A DNA stretch of 64,000 nucleotides, from assembly GCF_000328565.1 (NCBI RefSeq), contig NC_019966.1:2356001-2420000 (forward strand), written 5' to 3'. This DNA is from Mycobacterium sp. JS623 (GTDB lineage: Bacteria > Actinomycetota > Actinomycetes > Mycobacteriales > Mycobacteriaceae). This document shows, in pieces, positions 9,057 through 17,371 of the stretch (its first letter is position 1; every line of letters begins with the position of its first letter). The position numbers were made by a program, and so were the translations under genes. The notes beneath the pieces are model-generated. The model saw nothing but the letters and a program-made list of their open reading frames with translations. It made no database searches and had not been told where the DNA came from.

Positions 9057-9734
9057 TCACATACTGGGAAGCTCGGCGACTACGTCGGCACGGCCCGCAT
9101 CAAAGCTGAGATATCCCTTGACGGGCAGACATTCAGGTGGCGGGTCCTCGTAACTCCACGCCACGTCGTCAACAACGGTGTCGCCGACGACGGCCGCCCA
9201 ATACGTCGCGTAGCCCTTGTAGTTGCAATAGGTAATCGTGTCCGTTCGGCGCAACAAGTCGGTGCGGACAGCGGATGAATCGACGTACAGGCGAGGGTCC
9301 AATGCGGTTTCGAACACGATCATGGTGTCCGCGGTGTCGACGAGTGTGGTGCCTGCGACACCGACCCGCAGCCGGCGGTGAGTCGGTCGGCAGTCGACAC
9401 GGTGATACGGATTCGGCGGGTAGTGGACGAGTTGCCGGCCTTCCTCGAGCCACGTGTCGACCGCATCCCACGGCACGCGGACATATCCGGGCGCGTGCTG
9501 TTCGGCCTCGCTGGGAAGATCGCGAATGTCATCTGCTGGGAACGCATAGCTCAGCGGATGATCGCGCCGATGTACCAGCAACGCCCGCTCGGTGTCGATG
9601 ACCGTCTGCCCACTGCGGAGGGCCTGGATACGTCGCGGATGTGGCTCGACGAAGACGACCTCGTCGGGCAGGGGAGGAACGAACCAGCCTGCAGGGTCCG
9701 TGCTGAGCGGACCGCGCCCGGCGACAAGACTCAT
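9057..9734 (-). CDS. DUF427-domain protein (tandem)
   Basis: 225-residue protein made of two DUF427 units, a small beta-rich domain common in actinobacteria with no firmly known activity. The second unit is the clearer copy: TITYCNYKGYATYW and DDVAWSYEDPPPE match the family's typical C(P/N)YKG and AW-Y-P signature; the first copy covers roughly residues 25-75. The ATG at 9734 was chosen because family members begin with a similar short lead; the frame stays open for 79 more codons but without homology. It lies downstream of nothing co-directional and is divergent from the WS/DGAT gene. Function unknown. Confidence 0.85.
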   Translation of the reverse strand: MSLVAGRGPLSTDPAGWFVPPLPDEVVFVEPHPRRIQALRSGQTVIDTERALLVHRRDHPLSYAFPADDIRDLPSEAEQHAPGYVRVPWDAVDTWLEEGRQLVHYPPNPYHRVDCRPTHRRLRVGVAGTTLVDTADTMIVFETALDPRLYVDSSAVRTDLLRRTDTITYCNYKGYATYWAAVVGDTVVDDVAWSYEDPPPECLPVKGYLSFDAGRADVVAELPSM

Positions 9735-9855
9735 GGCCAAAGCTTTACAGATTCTCTGTGAAGTGTCACTCGCCAGGTGAATGTTCGCCGAAGTGCTGTG
9801 GTGGGCATCCGTGAGGAGTGCAATAAGGCAGGGGTCACCGAGGATCGGGGTGGAC

Positions 9856-11283
9856 GTGAGGCGACTCAATGGCGTAGACGCGTTGATGCTGTACAGCGAG
9901 ACGCCCGAGGTCCATATGCACACGCTGAAGATCGGCATCCTCGACGTATCCGGTGTCGAGGGCGGTTTCACGTTCGATCTGTTTCGCGAAGTGGCATATC
10001 CGCGATTGATGGCGCTACCGGCGCTTCGCTACCAACTTGTCGACATCCCGTTGAAGCTGCATCACCCGATGTGGGTGGAAAACGACGACATCGACCTGGA
10101 CTATCACCTGCGCCGCACACGAGTGCCTGCTCCAGGTGGACGTCGCGAGCTCGATCGGCTGATCGGCGAGATCGCCAGTACCCCGCTCGATCGTGCTCAC
10201 CCCATGTGGGAGATGTATGTCGCGGAGGGGTTGGCCGACGACCGCATCGCGATCATTCACAAGGTCCACCACGTGCTGGCCGACGGCGTCGCATCGGCCA
10301 ACCAGATGGCCAAGGCGATGGCGCCGCCCGACGCGGCGACCGCCGCGGCGCCCGACCCATTGGCGCAATCGCGGGGCAACCTGCTGAAGGCGGCCGGGCG
10401 TGACCACCTGCGGCTGATCGGAAAGCTGCCTCGGTTGGTGCGCGAGACGACGCGCGGTGTGTCGCGGGTTCGGCGCCGTTCGAAGGAGCGTGGTCGGCAT
10501 CCGGATCTGGCCCGTAACTTCGCACCTCCGCAGTGCTTCATCAATCACGTGGTCTCCCCAGGCCGCCGGTTCGCGACGGCGCCGTTGGCGTTGGCGGACG
10601 TAAAGGAGACGAGCAAGCACCTCGGGGTGACTCTCAATGACATCGTGTTGGCGACGGCGGCCGGTGCGCTTCGTCAGCTGTTGCTGCGCTACGACGGTTC
10701 GGCGGATGCACCCCTTATCGCGGGCGTTCCGGTGAGCTACAACGCCTCACCGGAACGGTTGGTGGGCAACGAGTTTACGTACATGACGCCGTCGTTGCCC
10801 GTGCACATCGATGATCCACTCAAGCGAGTGGAATTGACCTCTGTGGCCACCTCGATCGCCAAGGAGAACAACCAACTCCTCGGGCCGACGGTGCTGCCCG
10901 CCTGGTTGTCCTATCTTCCTCCTGCACTTGCGCCGCGGCTGTTCCGCAGACAGGCCAGTCGGCTCGAGTCGGCCAGCGTCATGAACCTGGTCATCTCGAA
11001 TGTGCCCGGTCCGCGCGAACGCGGCCACATCGAGGGCGCGGTCGTCAGCGAAATCTATTCTGTCGGACCGGTGGTGGTAGGCAGCGGGATGAACATCACG
11101 GTCTGGAGTTATGTCGACCAGCTCGCGATATCGGTGCTGACCGACGACCTCACGCTCGACGACCCCCACGAGGCTACCGACGCGATGATCGATGCGTTCA
11201 TCGAAATACGCAGCGCCGCAGGGCTGTCCACTCACCTGACACCGATCGGTGCGGTCATGCCGTTGGCCGCCGCGGCGGGCTGA
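9856..11283 (+). CDS. Wax ester synthase/diacylglycerol acyltransferase (WS/DGAT)
   Basis: 475-residue member of the mycobacterial WS/DGAT (Tgs) family, which transfers an acyl group from acyl-CoA to diacylglycerol or a long-chain alcohol to make storage lipid. The catalytic motif HHVLADG (HHxxxDG) is at about residues 138-144. The start RRLNGVDALMLYSETPEVHMHT and the late SNVPGPR are family landmarks. The GTG at 9856 is preferred to an ATG 25 codons upstream because all family members I recall begin with an M-x-R-L-(N/S)-G pattern, and AGGATCGGGG precedes it. Likely peripheral to the inner membrane. Such genes occur in many copies in mycobacteria, so a specific Tgs number is not given. Confidence 0.92.
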   Translation: MRRLNGVDALMLYSETPEVHMHTLKIGILDVSGVEGGFTFDLFREVAYPRLMALPALRYQLVDIPLKLHHPMWVENDDIDLDYHLRRTRVPAPGGRRELDRLIGEIASTPLDRAHPMWEMYVAEGLADDRIAIIHKVHHVLADGVASANQMAKAMAPPDAATAAAPDPLAQSRGNLLKAAGRDHLRLIGKLPRLVRETTRGVSRVRRRSKERGRHPDLARNFAPPQCFINHVVSPGRRFATAPLALADVKETSKHLGVTLNDIVLATAAGALRQLLLRYDGSADAPLIAGVPVSYNASPERLVGNEFTYMTPSLPVHIDDPLKRVELTSVATSIAKENNQLLGPTVLPAWLSYLPPALAPRLFRRQASRLESASVMNLVISNVPGPRERGHIEGAVVSEIYSVGPVVVGSGMNITVWSYVDQLAISVLTDDLTLDDPHEATDAMIDAFIEIRSAAGLSTHLTPIGAVMPLAAAAG

Positions 11284-11394
11284 CCGCGATCCGAGTACTA
11301 GAACGCCCTGCAGGCACGGTGTGGCGCGTCGATGCGATCGACCGAACAGTTGGCCGGGCGTCGTCGCTTCGGAAAATCAAACCTTTACAGATCA

Positions 11395-11408
11395 TGACAA
11401 AAATGTCA
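11395..11408. promoter_or_regulatory. TGACA-aaaa-TGTCA inverted repeat
   Basis: A perfect 5-bp inverted repeat with an A-rich spacer, ending 10 bp before the start codon of the following unknown gene. It overlaps where the core promoter must be (there is almost no leader), so it is a possible repressor site. It is short, and chance cannot be excluded. Confidence 0.35.
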
Positions 11409-11418
11409 CGCTCTAGGG

Positions 11419-11988
11419 ATGGCAACCCGAACCGTCATCGCCGACGACAAAGCCGCTGCGGGGTTCGATCGAGCGACCGCGAGCAGGGTGCTCCGCTACC
11501 AACTCAACATCGTCGCCACGTCGACGCTGGACGTCGTGCAGTCTGCAGGCGGATGGTTGTGCGACCGCGCGAGGGCAGGCTGGGATGTCAACGTGATGGT
11601 CGCCGACGGCGGCGACCCGCGACCGCTGACAATTCTGGGTGCGACGGCACTCGACCTGAACGAGGGCTTCCTGTCGATTGTCCGTAACTCGTCGCGCGTC
11701 GGTGCGCTCGCCGTCAGCGCCGAAGTCCTTGGCGCCGATCGAGAGGTGCGTGACGAAGTTCTTCATGTGCTGAAGCGCGGACTCACCGAAGTCACGGTGT
11801 GGGGTTCTCAATGGCCGGCTGAACTCGGCCGTCAGGCTGACGCGGTCTACCACCGGGTGAGTTCGGCCGCACGGGCTTTCAAGTCACATGCACTTGTCGC
11901 CGCTGATGTCTCGCCGGATGCGGTCACCTCGAGCGAGACGCTGTTCCGGATCGGGTCGGGGGCATTCCGCCCGCTGTACTCAGTCTGA
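11419..11988 (+). CDS. Conserved hypothetical protein
   Basis: 189 residues, not recognised as a named family. The composition is soluble: no signal peptide or membrane segment, one Cys-containing stretch (GGWLCDRARAGWDV) and two acidic/hydrophobic repeats. The central part mentions a Rossmann-like alternation (VNVMVADGGDPRPLTILGATALDL) but carries no glycine motif that would support nucleotide binding. The ATG at 11419 has almost no untranslated leader if the promoter lies at the preceding inverted repeat, suggesting leaderless translation. It is followed after 7 bp by a convergent DUF2631 gene. Coding is supported by length, codon bias and clean boundaries; the function is unknown. Confidence 0.7.
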   Translation: MATRTVIADDKAAAGFDRATASRVLRYQLNIVATSTLDVVQSAGGWLCDRARAGWDVNVMVADGGDPRPLTILGATALDLNEGFLSIVRNSSRVGALAVSAEVLGADREVRDEVLHVLKRGLTEVTVWGSQWPAELGRQADAVYHRVSSAARAFKSHALVAADVSPDAVTSSETLFRIGSGAFRPLYSV

Positions 11989-11995
11989 GGGCGCG

Positions 11996-12250
11996 CTACC
12001 GGATCCAGCCGCGCCGGCGCAGCCACCAGTCGCGCGCGACCACTACGACGAGAAGGATTGCGAAGGCGATCAGGAAGACGTCCTCGACGTGGCCGACGTG
12101 GTTGCCCCTCAGCATCAGCAGCAGGAAGCCGGCCGACAGCAGCCCGCCGATATGGATCAGCTTGTGGTTCTCCTTGGACCAGCCCCATTCCGCGGAGGGC
12201 ACATCTTCGACGTCGACGCCGGTGTGTCGTTCCACCTCGGTGTTGGCCAC
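11996..12250 (-). CDS. Small membrane protein (DUF2631)
   Basis: 84-residue protein with an acidic cytosolic N-terminus ([20 protein letters not shown]), two hydrophobic helices (about residues 32-46 and 57-72) separated by GNHVGHVED, and a basic C-terminal tail [12 protein letters not shown] that fixes topology with both ends inside. This matches the actinobacterial DUF2631 family. From memory the M. tuberculosis member is Rv2876, which lies beside mpt70-dipZ-mpt83; dipZ and a fasciclin gene follow here about 9 kb later, so the accessory block between them looks inserted into an ancestral cluster. Function unknown. Confidence 0.82.
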   Translation of the reverse strand: MANTEVERHTGVDVEDVPSAEWGWSKENHKLIHIGGLLSAGFLLLMLRGNHVGHVEDVFLIAFAILLVVVVARDWWLRRRGWIR

Positions 12251-12400
12251 GGCTACTCCTCATGGTCGGGCTGAGTCTGCAGACATTCTGGCACAGGTCT
12301 ACTACACGCGGCCGTACCCCCGTTGACCTTCCGTTTTCTGTTTGCTGACATCGCGGACGCTCGGAGCGTAACGTCGTCTGCGCGCCGAAGGGGGAACGTC

Positions 12401-13234
12401 ATGGCGTTGCAACTGGAGGGAAAAGTCGCTTTCATCACCGGCGCTGCCAGGGGGCAGGGCCGTTCGCATGCCGTTCGGTTCGCCGAGGCTGGCGCCGACA
12501 TCATCGCGTTCGACCTGTGCGACCAGATCGACAGCGTCGCCTACCAAATGGCAACGCCGGAAGATCTCGACGAAACGGTGAACCTCGTAGAGAAGACCGG
12601 CCGCCGCATCGTGGCCGAACAGGGTGACGTTCGCGACTTCGAACGGCTCAAGACGGCGGTCGCCAACGGTGTTGCCGAACTCGGGCGGTTGGACTTCGTC
12701 CTCGCCAACGCCGGGATCTTGCCGATGGTCGGCGAACAGGCACAGCAGATTTCGGCTTTCGACGACGCCATCGCCGTCATGCTCAACGGGGTGTACTACA
12801 CGATCGAGGCGGCGCTGCCCGCACTAATCGAAAGCGGAGACGGCGGCGCCATCGTGATCACCAGTTCGGTGGCCGGGCTGTCGGGTATGCACGTGAAGCT
12901 CAGTCAGAAGACTCACGGTGGAGCCGGCTATTTGGCCGCCAAGCATGGGGTGGTCGGCATTATGCGCGGCTACGCAAACATGCTCGCCGAGAAGAATATT
13001 CGGGTAAACACCGTGCACCCCACAGGGTTGAACAGCGCGATGATCGTCAATCCGCAAGTCGAACAGTTGCTGGCAGAGCAGCCCGAGTACGCGGCGGCAT
13101 TCGAAAATCTGCTGCCGGTTCCGCTGATCGAGGCCGGTGACATCAGTGAGGCGATGCTCTACCTCTGCGGACCGTCGGGTCGCTACATCACCGGCATCCA
13201 GCTTCCCGTCGACGCGGGCTTCCTGGTCAGATAG
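12401..13234 (+). CDS. Mycofactocin-type short-chain dehydrogenase
   Basis: 277-residue SDR with the glycine motif GAARGQGRSHAVRFAEAGAD (residues about 12-31) followed by the acidic residue of IIAFDLC. These are the marks of the actinobacterial SDR group that holds NAD(H) tightly and is proposed to pass electrons to mycofactocin. The catalytic residues are visible as Ser in ITSSVAGLSG and the Tyr/Lys pair in GYLAAKHG. The C-terminus SGRYITGIQLPVDAGFLVR completes the SDR fold. The ATG at 12401 has GAAGGGGGAAC just upstream; 26 upstream codons in frame show no homology. The substrate is an unknown alcohol or ketone. The 3' end overlaps the convergent photolyase by 8 bp. Confidence 0.9.
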   Translation: MALQLEGKVAFITGAARGQGRSHAVRFAEAGADIIAFDLCDQIDSVAYQMATPEDLDETVNLVEKTGRRIVAEQGDVRDFERLKTAVANGVAELGRLDFVLANAGILPMVGEQAQQISAFDDAIAVMLNGVYYTIEAALPALIESGDGGAIVITSSVAGLSGMHVKLSQKTHGGAGYLAAKHGVVGIMRGYANMLAEKNIRVNTVHPTGLNSAMIVNPQVEQLLAEQPEYAAAFENLLPVPLIEAGDISEAMLYLCGPSGRYITGIQLPVDAGFLVR

Positions 13235-14507
13235 CGCTGTAGCGTCGCAGCGCCTCCTTGCGTTCCGCCGCGTGGTCGACGATCGGGGCGGGATAGCTGT
13301 CGTCGTCGACCTCTGGCACCCACCGTCGGACGTAGGTGCCGTCCGGGTCGAACTTCTTGCCCTGTGTAACGGGGTTGAACACCCGGAAGTACGGCGCGGC
13401 GTCGGTGCCACAGCCGGCCGCCCACTGCCAACCGTGTTGATTGTTGGCGATATCGCCGTCCACCAACTGCTCCAGAAACCACCGCGCGCCCCACTGCCAC
13501 GGCAGGTGCAGATCCTTGACCAAAAACGACGCGACGATCATCCGCACCCGGTTGTGCATGAACCCGGTCTGCGAGAGCTGGCGCATGCCGGCATCCACAA
13601 TGGGAAAACCTGTGCGGCCGGCCTTCCATGCCTCGAATAATTCTTGGTCCTCGTCGACCTGGATCGCATCGAACGATTTGTTCCAGTTCCACCACGCGCT
13701 ATCGGGCCACTCATGGAGTACCGCCGCGTAGAAGTCACGGAATGCCAGCTCCCGCAGGAATGCCTGGGCGCCCTTGCCGCTGTTCACGTCGGCGGCCATC
13801 GTGCGCGGGTGAATGGTGCCGAACTTCAGGTGAGCCGACATTCGGCTGGTGGCGTCGAGGTCGGGGCGGTCACGGTCGTCGGCGTAGTCTTCCAGCCCGC
13901 CGTCAACGAATCTCGCCCATTGCTTGCGGGCCGCGGTCTCGCCCGCAGGCAGTTCCAACTCCACTCCGGAATCAGGGATGTTCACGCCGCCAGGTAAGTC
14001 GGCGGGTTCGATCCAGCGCGCCGAGTTGGCATCCGAGTCGGCCGGCGGACGCCAGCCGTGCCGTCGCCACGCATCGAAAAACGGGGTGAACACCTTGTAC
14101 GGCGTGCCGTCGCTCTTGGCGACACGGCCAGGGGACACCAAATATGGCGAACCGGCTTCCTCGAGCGCCACGTCACCCAGCGCACTACGAACAGCGACGT
14201 CGCGTCGCCGGCCAAATGGCGAATAGTCTGCCGACACATGCACCGAGCTGGCACCAATTTCCTTGGCGAGCTTGGGAATGACCTTCTCGGGCCGACCGCG
14301 CGTGACATGCAGCCGCCCATCGAGGGACTCGTGGAGATCCCGCAGCGCGTCGTACAGATACTGGAGTCGGCGCGGCCCGGCCGACGCGGTCAGCCGCGGG
14401 TCCAGCAGATAGCAGGCCAGCACTTCGCCATCTGAGGCCGCGGCGTCGAGCAGCGGCGGTAGGTCGTGCAGCCGCAGATCGCGCCGAAACCACAACAGCG
14501 TGGGCAT
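13227..14507 (-). CDS. phr: Deoxyribodipyrimidine photolyase (CPD, class I)
   Basis: 426-residue DNA photolyase that repairs cyclobutane pyrimidine dimers using blue light and FADH-. The N-terminal antenna domain begins TLLWFRRDLRLHD. The C-terminal FAD domain shows RMSAHLKFGTIHPR, LAFRDFYAAVLHEWP, GFPIVDAGMRQLSQTGFMHNRVRM (positions about 285-308, Trp/Asn contacts of class I enzymes) and WQWAAGCGTDAAPYFRVFNP, the classic photolyase signature. Length agrees with the 420-480 usual for class I. M. tuberculosis lacks a photolyase as I recall, so its presence favours a sunlight-exposed environmental species. Single gene; its 3' end overlaps the convergent SDR. Confidence 0.95.
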   Translation of the reverse strand: MPTLLWFRRDLRLHDLPPLLDAAASDGEVLACYLLDPRLTASAGPRRLQYLYDALRDLHESLDGRLHVTRGRPEKVIPKLAKEIGASSVHVSADYSPFGRRRDVAVRSALGDVALEEAGSPYLVSPGRVAKSDGTPYKVFTPFFDAWRRHGWRPPADSDANSARWIEPADLPGGVNIPDSGVELELPAGETAARKQWARFVDGGLEDYADDRDRPDLDATSRMSAHLKFGTIHPRTMAADVNSGKGAQAFLRELAFRDFYAAVLHEWPDSAWWNWNKSFDAIQVDEDQELFEAWKAGRTGFPIVDAGMRQLSQTGFMHNRVRMIVASFLVKDLHLPWQWGARWFLEQLVDGDIANNQHGWQWAAGCGTDAAPYFRVFNPVTQGKKFDPDGTYVRRWVPEVDDDSYPAPIVDHAAERKEALRRYSAI

Positions 14508-14545
14508 CCATTGATGCTGCCCGATTTTCGCGATAGAGAAACAAG

Positions 14546-14868
14546 ATGGAATTTTGGAGCGGCACGCCGTTCATGAAGACCACCGAGATCGTCGCGGTGG
14601 CGCAGCGGCTGCGCTTCTCCAATGCCGTCTACAGAGGCTCAATAAGCTGCGCCGCGAATACGGCCGCGAGAACGAGCCGTTCGACATCGTGCTGGCGCTG
14701 CTCCAGCCGCCGACCCCCGATCTGTACAAGCGCGCCGAGGAGGCAGGCATCACTGCGGTGATGTCCGCCCCGTGGATGGGAACGGAGTTGCCGCAGGGCG
14801 GTGTCGAGCGCTACCGCGAGCCGATCGAGCGGTTCGCCGAAACGATCATCGCCAAGGTGCGCAGGTAA
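14546..14868 (+). pseudogene. Remnant of an LLM-class F420/flavin oxidoreductase
   Basis: Two pieces of a luciferase-like monooxygenase lie in different frames. The frame starting ATG at 14546 reads MEFWSGTPFMKTTEIVAVAQ, a typical N-terminus of this family. The frame one phase over reads LNKLRREYGRENEPFDIVLA, then YKRAEEAGITAVMSAPW and ends RFAETIIAKVRR, a typical C-terminus. A full enzyme would be about 290 residues; here 323 bp remain, so most of the TIM barrel has been lost. The short stretch RLRFSNAVY between the two ends may be a third fragment, implying two deletions. Not expected to make a functional product. Confidence 0.72.
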
Positions 14869-14882
14869 ATATCGTTGGCCAC

Positions 14883-15305
14883 GTGGCTGATTCGATGGAT
14901 GACGCGGTCCGGGAACTCGTAGAGTGCTTCTACGCCGCGCTGGACAGGCGGGACTGGCCGACGGTCGAAGCCCTGGTGTCGCCCCGGTTGGTCGTTGAGG
15001 TCGGCAGTTCGGAACCCTTCGGCTGGGCCGAGTGGCGCGCGAATCTGGAGGAGTTCATTCGCGGCTTTCCGGATGGCCGCCACGAAATTGAGGAAGTCCT
15101 CGTCGATGGTTCCCACGGCATCACGCGGTGCCGGTTCACCGGCACCCACACCGGTGAGTTCCGAGGCATTGCGCCGACAGGCACCAAAGTGTCGATCGCG
15201 GGCATCCACATCGACCGATTCCAGGGCGATTCGTTGGTGGCACACCGCGGCCAACTCGACCTGTACGGCCTAATAGAGCAGCTCAACAGTCCTGCGTCAG
15301 ATTGA
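14883..15305 (+). CDS. SnoaL-like (NTF2-fold) protein
   Basis: 140-residue cone-shaped alpha+beta protein of the SnoaL/ester-cyclase group: VRELVECFYAALDRRDWPTVEALVSP at the start, FIRGFPDGRHEIEEVLVDG in the middle, and FTGTHTGEFRGIAPTGTKVSIAGIHIDRF (positions about 90-118), the F-G-I-x-P-T-G pattern found in SnoaL-like hydrolases and cyclases. The GTG at 14883 and an ATG 4 codons later are both possible; the GTG includes the full first helix. It follows the LLM remnant by 14 bp and could have belonged to the same operon. The fold is secure, the substrate unknown. Confidence 0.82.
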   Translation: MADSMDDAVRELVECFYAALDRRDWPTVEALVSPRLVVEVGSSEPFGWAEWRANLEEFIRGFPDGRHEIEEVLVDGSHGITRCRFTGTHTGEFRGIAPTGTKVSIAGIHIDRFQGDSLVAHRGQLDLYGLIEQLNSPASD

Positions 15306-15312
15306 CGCTTGC

Positions 15313-15343
15313 GATGACATCATAGTGATGACACCATGACACC
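15313..15343. promoter_or_regulatory. ATGACA repeats at the RHH gene promoter
   Basis: ATGACA occurs at 15314, 15328 and 15336, that is at 14- and 8-bp intervals, directly before the start codon at 15344; the first copy lies in GATGACATC, a 9-bp palindrome apart from its central base. Closely spaced short repeats over the translation start are typical of ribbon-helix-helix autorepression, and the encoded protein has a C-terminal RHH. There is no ribosome-binding site, so the mRNA may be leaderless. Confidence 0.5.
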
Positions 15344-15814
15344 ATGGAGTTGCAGCCGTATGTGGACGCGGTGCGCCACGAGTTGTCTGTGGCGGCCGCC
15401 GCGGGCGGACAGGAAGCGGAGGCACTCGCCGAGCGATTGACCGCACCGCTGGAATCGGCGATCCGGCTGGCGGTGCTCGAGGCGCTGTCCGAGGCAGCCG
15501 AACAGATCACCCGCGACCTCGCGCCCGGCTCGGTCGATGTTCGGCTGCGTGGGCGCGACCCCGAGTTCACGGTGTCGTCCGGCCTTGATGCGGAGACGCC
15601 CGCCGTCGTCACCCCGGAACCCGATGACGACGGCGCCACCTGGCGGGTGACGCTTCGGCTGCCGGAACACCTGCGCGCCCGCGTCGACGCCGCTGCGCGC
15701 GGCGATGGGCTGTCGGTGAACGCATGGCTCGTCCGCGCGGTCGCGGCGGCACTCGGCGGCACCAGACGTTCCCGAGGCGGTTCTGGCAAGCACATCAGCG
15801 GCTGGGTTCGCTAG
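15344..15814 (+). CDS. Ribbon-helix-helix (HicB/Arc-like) DNA-binding protein
   Basis: 156 residues. The C-terminal third reads TWRVTLRLPEHLRARVDAAARGDGLSVNAWLVRAVAAAL (about residues 103-141), a beta strand plus two helices with the conserved S-V-N-x-W/F of HicB- and Arc-type RHH proteins. The N-terminal part is an alanine/glutamate-rich helical region (SVAAAAGGQEAEALAERL) followed by a strand-rich stretch. The DUF4097 gene starts 29 bp later and is surely co-transcribed; this pair is common in mycobacteria. Annotation pipelines often label such proteins toxin-antitoxin HicB, but the partner is not HicA, so a toxin-antitoxin role is not supported. Autoregulation through the ATGACA repeats is likely. 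Confidence 0.8.
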   Translation: MELQPYVDAVRHELSVAAAAGGQEAEALAERLTAPLESAIRLAVLEALSEAAEQITRDLAPGSVDVRLRGRDPEFTVSSGLDAETPAVVTPEPDDDGATWRVTLRLPEHLRARVDAAARGDGLSVNAWLVRAVAAALGGTRRSRGGSGKHISGWVR

Positions 15815-15843
15815 TCCATGAAAACCGATGAGGAGTAACAACG

Positions 15844-16656
15844 ATGCCGAAATTCGATACGCCCCATCCCATCACCGCGACCGTGGAGATCTCAGCGGGC
15901 TCCGTGCGGCTGGTCGCCACTGACCGCGACGACACGGTCGTCGACGTGCGACCGCGCGACGAGAACCGAAGTCACGACGTCAAGGCCGCCGAGCAGGTGC
16001 GCGTCGACTTCAGCAACGGCACGCTGCGCGTGTCCAGCGACCGCGGCTTCTCCTTTCCGCCTAGGGGAGCGGTTGTCGTCGACATTGCGCTACCGCGCGG
16101 CTCACAACTCGCGGCGTCGGTCGCGTCAGCGAACATCACCGCCGACGGTCAGTTCGGCGATTGCAGGTTTGCGTCGGCCAGCGGTGACCTGGAGGTCGGT
16201 TCGGTGAGGGGAAACTTCAAGGCGGACAGCGCATCCGGCGGTGTCTCGGTGCACGGCATCAGCGGGTCAGCGTCGGTGTCGACGGCGTCCGGTGACGCCG
16301 TCATTGGTGATCTCGACGGCGACGTGAAATTCCGCGCCGCGAGCGGGTCGCTGACCGTCAAGCGTTTGCGCGGCAACATCAATTCGCAGACTGCTTCTGG
16401 CGATGTCCATGTCGCGGCCGCCGTCAACGGGGGTGTGTCGGCGCAGGCCGCCAGCGGCGAGGTCGTCGTCGGTATCGCCGAAGGCACCGCGGCCCAGCTC
16501 GATTTGCGCACCAGGTCCGGCGAAGTCCGCAATTCCCTGACCGAATCCGACGGTCCTGCCGAGGGTGACGAGACGCTGACCGTGCACGCACGGACGGCCT
16601 CCGGCGACGTCGTTATTCAGCGCGCACTTCAGGACGGACCGGTCACCACCAGCTGA
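15844..16656 (+). CDS. DUF4097 beta-helix-like repeat protein
   Basis: 270-residue protein of the DUF4097 family, built from short beta repeats of the form (S/T)ASG(D/S)-x-x-(V/I): SASGDLEVG, SASGGVSVHG, TASGDAVIGD, AASGSLTVKR, TASGDVHVAA, AASGEVVVGI and TASGDVVIQ are visible from about residue 110 to the end. This predicts a right-handed beta solenoid. The N-terminus (ITATVEISAGSVRLVATDRDDTVVDVRP) is the usual lead strand. There is no signal peptide or membrane segment, so it should be cytosolic. The ATG at 15844 has GAGGAG 8 nt upstream. Role unknown; the preceding DNA-binding protein probably controls it or binds it. Confidence 0.88.
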   Translation: MPKFDTPHPITATVEISAGSVRLVATDRDDTVVDVRPRDENRSHDVKAAEQVRVDFSNGTLRVSSDRGFSFPPRGAVVVDIALPRGSQLAASVASANITADGQFGDCRFASASGDLEVGSVRGNFKADSASGGVSVHGISGSASVSTASGDAVIGDLDGDVKFRAASGSLTVKRLRGNINSQTASGDVHVAAAVNGGVSAQAASGEVVVGIAEGTAAQLDLRTRSGEVRNSLTESDGPAEGDETLTVHARTASGDVVIQRALQDGPVTTS

Positions 16657-17361
16657 TGTCCGTCCGACAGGCGCAGGACGAACTCCCGCATGCCCCAAGG
16701 CTGTTCGACGGGAGCGGAGGCTATGTCCGCTCCCGAGGCCGCCGCACGGCGGTGCGCCGAATCGAACTCGGTGCCGACATCAACAGTCACTGTGATGGGT
16801 GCGATCGGTGACCGCGCCACCACCAGTCGCAGGCCAGGACCGACACTCCACGGACCGAAGACCACACCGACCATGGCTGGTGGATCACCGACCTCGTAGA
16901 GCACCCTGGCGCCGAGCACGGCCCGTAGTACATCGAGTTCTGCGGCGACGTCGAGTACGGGAAGCGTGGCTTCGACATTGAGTACGGCGGTGGTCTCTGG
17001 GTCGCGCGACCGGCCGAGAACGATTGATTCGTGCGGTGTTTCGCGATGCGGATACCGCTGCGCGAGCTGGCCGTGTTCAGTGAGCCCGACCCTGCGCGCG
17101 GTGGCCAGCGATCGGAGGTTGGTGCTTTCTACCCACGCCTCAATCCGGTCGAGACCCAGCGGTCCGAACGCATACTCGATGACTGCTGCCGCCGCCTTCG
17201 AGCAGACGTGCCAGATCTCGCCGCGTATCGGCGACATCGACGCGCAACGGGCTGTTCCACCAACGCATTACGTCTGGATCGCGATAGCCGGCATGCATTG
17301 CGTCTGCGTCGCGTTCGGGATCCAATGGGACCAAGGACAGCCGGGCAGTCGTCAGCTCCAC
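16629..17361 (-). pseudogene. GNAT-VOC fusion gene with internal deletion and frameshift
   Basis: The ATG at 17361 begins a RimJ-like acetyltransferase: TTARLSLVPLDPERDADAMHAGYRDPDVMRWW, to about residue 56. The reading then continues in another frame from about 17200 with VIEYAFGPLGLDRIEAWVE and STNLRSLATARRVGLTEHG, the C-terminal half of the same GNAT fold, and ends in a VOC-like domain (VEATLPVLDVAAELDVLRAVLG to LRLSDGHQLVVTG). The central 55-60 residues, with the acetyl-CoA pyrophosphate loop, are missing. It is therefore broken; the downstream 202-codon open frame could still give a VOC fragment. It lies 10 bp after the F420-type reductase gene, in the same direction, and overlaps the end of the DUF4097 gene. 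Confidence 0.7.
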
Positions 17362-17371
17362 ACGGATGAGG

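Noticed and set aside
15344-16656. Toxin-antitoxin (HicAB) system
   Set aside because: The RHH part fits HicB-like proteins, but the partner is a DUF4097 protein, not a HicA toxin.
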